DNA of 6,520 nt from a bacterium (lineage in GTDB: Bacteria > JAMCPX01), in assembly GCA_021815065.1 (NCBI GenBank), contig JAKAHI010000080.1:1-6520 (forward strand), read 5' to 3'. Position 1 is the first letter of the stretch; each line of letters begins with the position of its first letter. Both the position numbers and the translations under genes were made by a program. The notes beneath the pieces were generated by a model, which saw nothing but the letters and a program-made list of their open reading frames with translations, did not search any database and was not told where the DNA came from. Positions 5,439 to 6,520 of this stretch are shown piece after piece.

Positions 5439-6520
5439 ATGCTTTTCAGAGCAAATTTGATTGTTTTATCGATACTCGGCGTCTTTGTGTCCGCAGTAGC
5501 AGCGGACCAGCAGACAATACCCAAAAGCCTGATACCCGACGTTTCAGCATATATTCAGGTGCGGGGAACGTACGGAAACATAGGCCCTGCAGCAAAAACA
5601 TTTACCGGTGACGGGTTTCAAATAAGGCGGGCAAAGGTGATCTTAACCGGTACGGCAGTGGATCACGTAACCTACAGGTTTCAATTCATCGGCAGGAGCG
5701 ACCTGCCGTCTCCGCAGCTTCAGGATGCCTATGTCGTGTATGACCGGTTTACGTTTGCACAATTCGTTGCGGGTCAGATGGTACCGCCATTTGGAAGGGA
5801 AAGGCTTACACCGGATTGGCAAATCTATACAATAGAGCGTTCTCTCATATCGAACAACCTTGTTCCGTCATCACAAACGCTTGCGCGGGACATTGGTATC
5901 GAAGCAAAGGGAGATGTGTTGGATAACTACCTTGATTATGCTGTCGGTGTATATAACGGCACCGGTGCCAACACAATACCTTCGCATAATACAAACAGTA
6001 ACTTTCTCTCTGTTGCGAGGGTGGTCGGTGCTCCACTGAAAGAAGATGCTGTGAATGGTGTCCCCGGAATCAGCCTTGGTGCTTCTGTTTCTTACCGCAA
6101 GGCAAATGGCTTAACAAATCTGAGCAATATAATCAACAGCAGCCAGCCGTTCACCGGCACGGATTTCCGGTACAATATTGACGGAGAGATAAAATATAAT
6201 GGATTTTCCTTCGTTGGGGAATATATGAGGGCGATCCTTACCAGTGCTGAGGCTAAGATAAAATCCGTAACCTCCGACGGATATTATCTGCAGGCAGCTT
6301 ACTTTGTAACACGTTACCTTCAGCCCATAGTAGAGTATCAGACATTCAATCCCGATACGTATGCAGAATCATCAAAGAATGCAAAGTGGCTTACAGCCGG
6401 GTTGAACTATTACATTGTTGGAAACAAGTTCAAGCTTATGGCGGATTACACCTTTGAACGGTTTGGCAGGCTTGAGGCGAACAATACGGACATGGCACGG
6501 GTACAGTTACAGGTAATGTT
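5439..6520 (+). CDS. OprP/OprO-type phosphate-selective porin, 3' end outside window
   Basis: An uninterrupted frame from 5439 to the window edge gives 360 codons without a stop, so the gene is cut off by the window. It begins with a signal peptide (MLFRANLIVLSILGVFVSAVAA, likely cleaved before DQQ) and continues as alternating beta-strands with aromatic ends, typical of an outer-membrane barrel. Hallmarks of the phosphate-selective porin O/P family are FQIRRAKVILTGT at 60-72, GQMVPPFGRERL at 112-123, then IERSL and the RDIGIEAKG strand. Substrate specificity cannot be read: many relatives in anaerobes have no known link to phosphate. The ATG at 5439 has GGGAGG 4 bases upstream, the same spacing as dsrE; an in-frame ATG at 5418 would add seven residues in front of the signal peptide. 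It follows the FmdE-like gene closely. Confidence 0.8.
   Translation, partial: MLFRANLIVLSILGVFVSAVAADQQTIPKSLIPDVSAYIQVRGTYGNIGPAAKTFTGDGFQIRRAKVILTGTAVDHVTYRFQFIGRSDLPSPQLQDAYVVYDRFTFAQFVAGQMVPPFGRERLTPDWQIYTIERSLISNNLVPSSQTLARDIGIEAKGDVLDNYLDYAVGVYNGTGANTIPSHNTNSNFLSVARVVGAPLKEDAVNGVPGISLGASVSYRKANGLTNLSNIINSSQPFTGTDFRYNIDGEIKYNGFSFVGEYMRAILTSAEAKIKSVTSDGYYLQAAYFVTRYLQPIVEYQTFNPDTYAESSKNAKWLTAGLNYYIVGNKFKLMADYTFERFGRLEANNTDMARVQLQVM

Noticed and set aside
5845..6036. Minus-strand open frame within the porin
   Set aside because: The plus frame is continuous for over 1 kb with porin motifs; this is a shadow.

Overview
The window reads as a bacterial chromosome segment of moderate GC with good Shine-Dalgarno sites and short operons. 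The gene mix (two-cysteine sulfide:quinone reductase-like flavoprotein, DsrE-type sulfur carrier, FmdE-like protein, phosphate-selective-type porin) fits an anaerobic Gram-negative, plausibly a sulfur-metabolising deltaproteobacterium (Desulfobacterota). The outer-membrane porin supports Gram-negative; the taxon itself is inference.

Layout. (1) 15-852: an overlapping MntA nucleotidyltransferase / HepT HEPN pair, a type VII toxin-antitoxin module. (2) 917-2569: a good promoter, an ArsR-family repressor and, overlapping it by a few bases, an SQR/FCSD-like flavoprotein. (3) 2614-3334: a 5' stub of a methyltransferase on the + strand running into the tail of an intact methyltransferase on the - strand. 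(4) 3390-4454: promoter, dsrE-like gene and an intact + strand methyltransferase. (5) 4455-4775: no intact gene, but the in-frame-deleted remnant of a second copy of the - strand methyltransferase, then a promoter overlapped by a strong palindrome and a 13-codon leader ORF. (6) 4776-6520: an FmdE-like protein with a C-terminal zinc ribbon, and an OprP/OprO-type porin that runs off the window.

The most notable observation is in (3)-(5). A convergent pair of unrelated methyltransferase genes (+MT then -MT) seems to have existed twice, once behind the flavoprotein gene and once behind dsrE. Each copy has kept a different member: copy 1 lost about 522 bp of +MT, and copy 2 lost 534 bp of -MT in frame. 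One intact copy of each enzyme remains.

Working model (inference): the ArsR protein senses a reactive sulfur species or thiophilic compound through its two cysteines and controls the flavoprotein. The flavoprotein oxidises sulfide or another thiol, DsrE carries the persulfide on its CxxC pair, and the two methyltransferases and the FmdE-like protein act on an unidentified substrate of the same pathway. Apart from the toxin-antitoxin pair, no mobile element, tRNA, rRNA or CRISPR array was seen.
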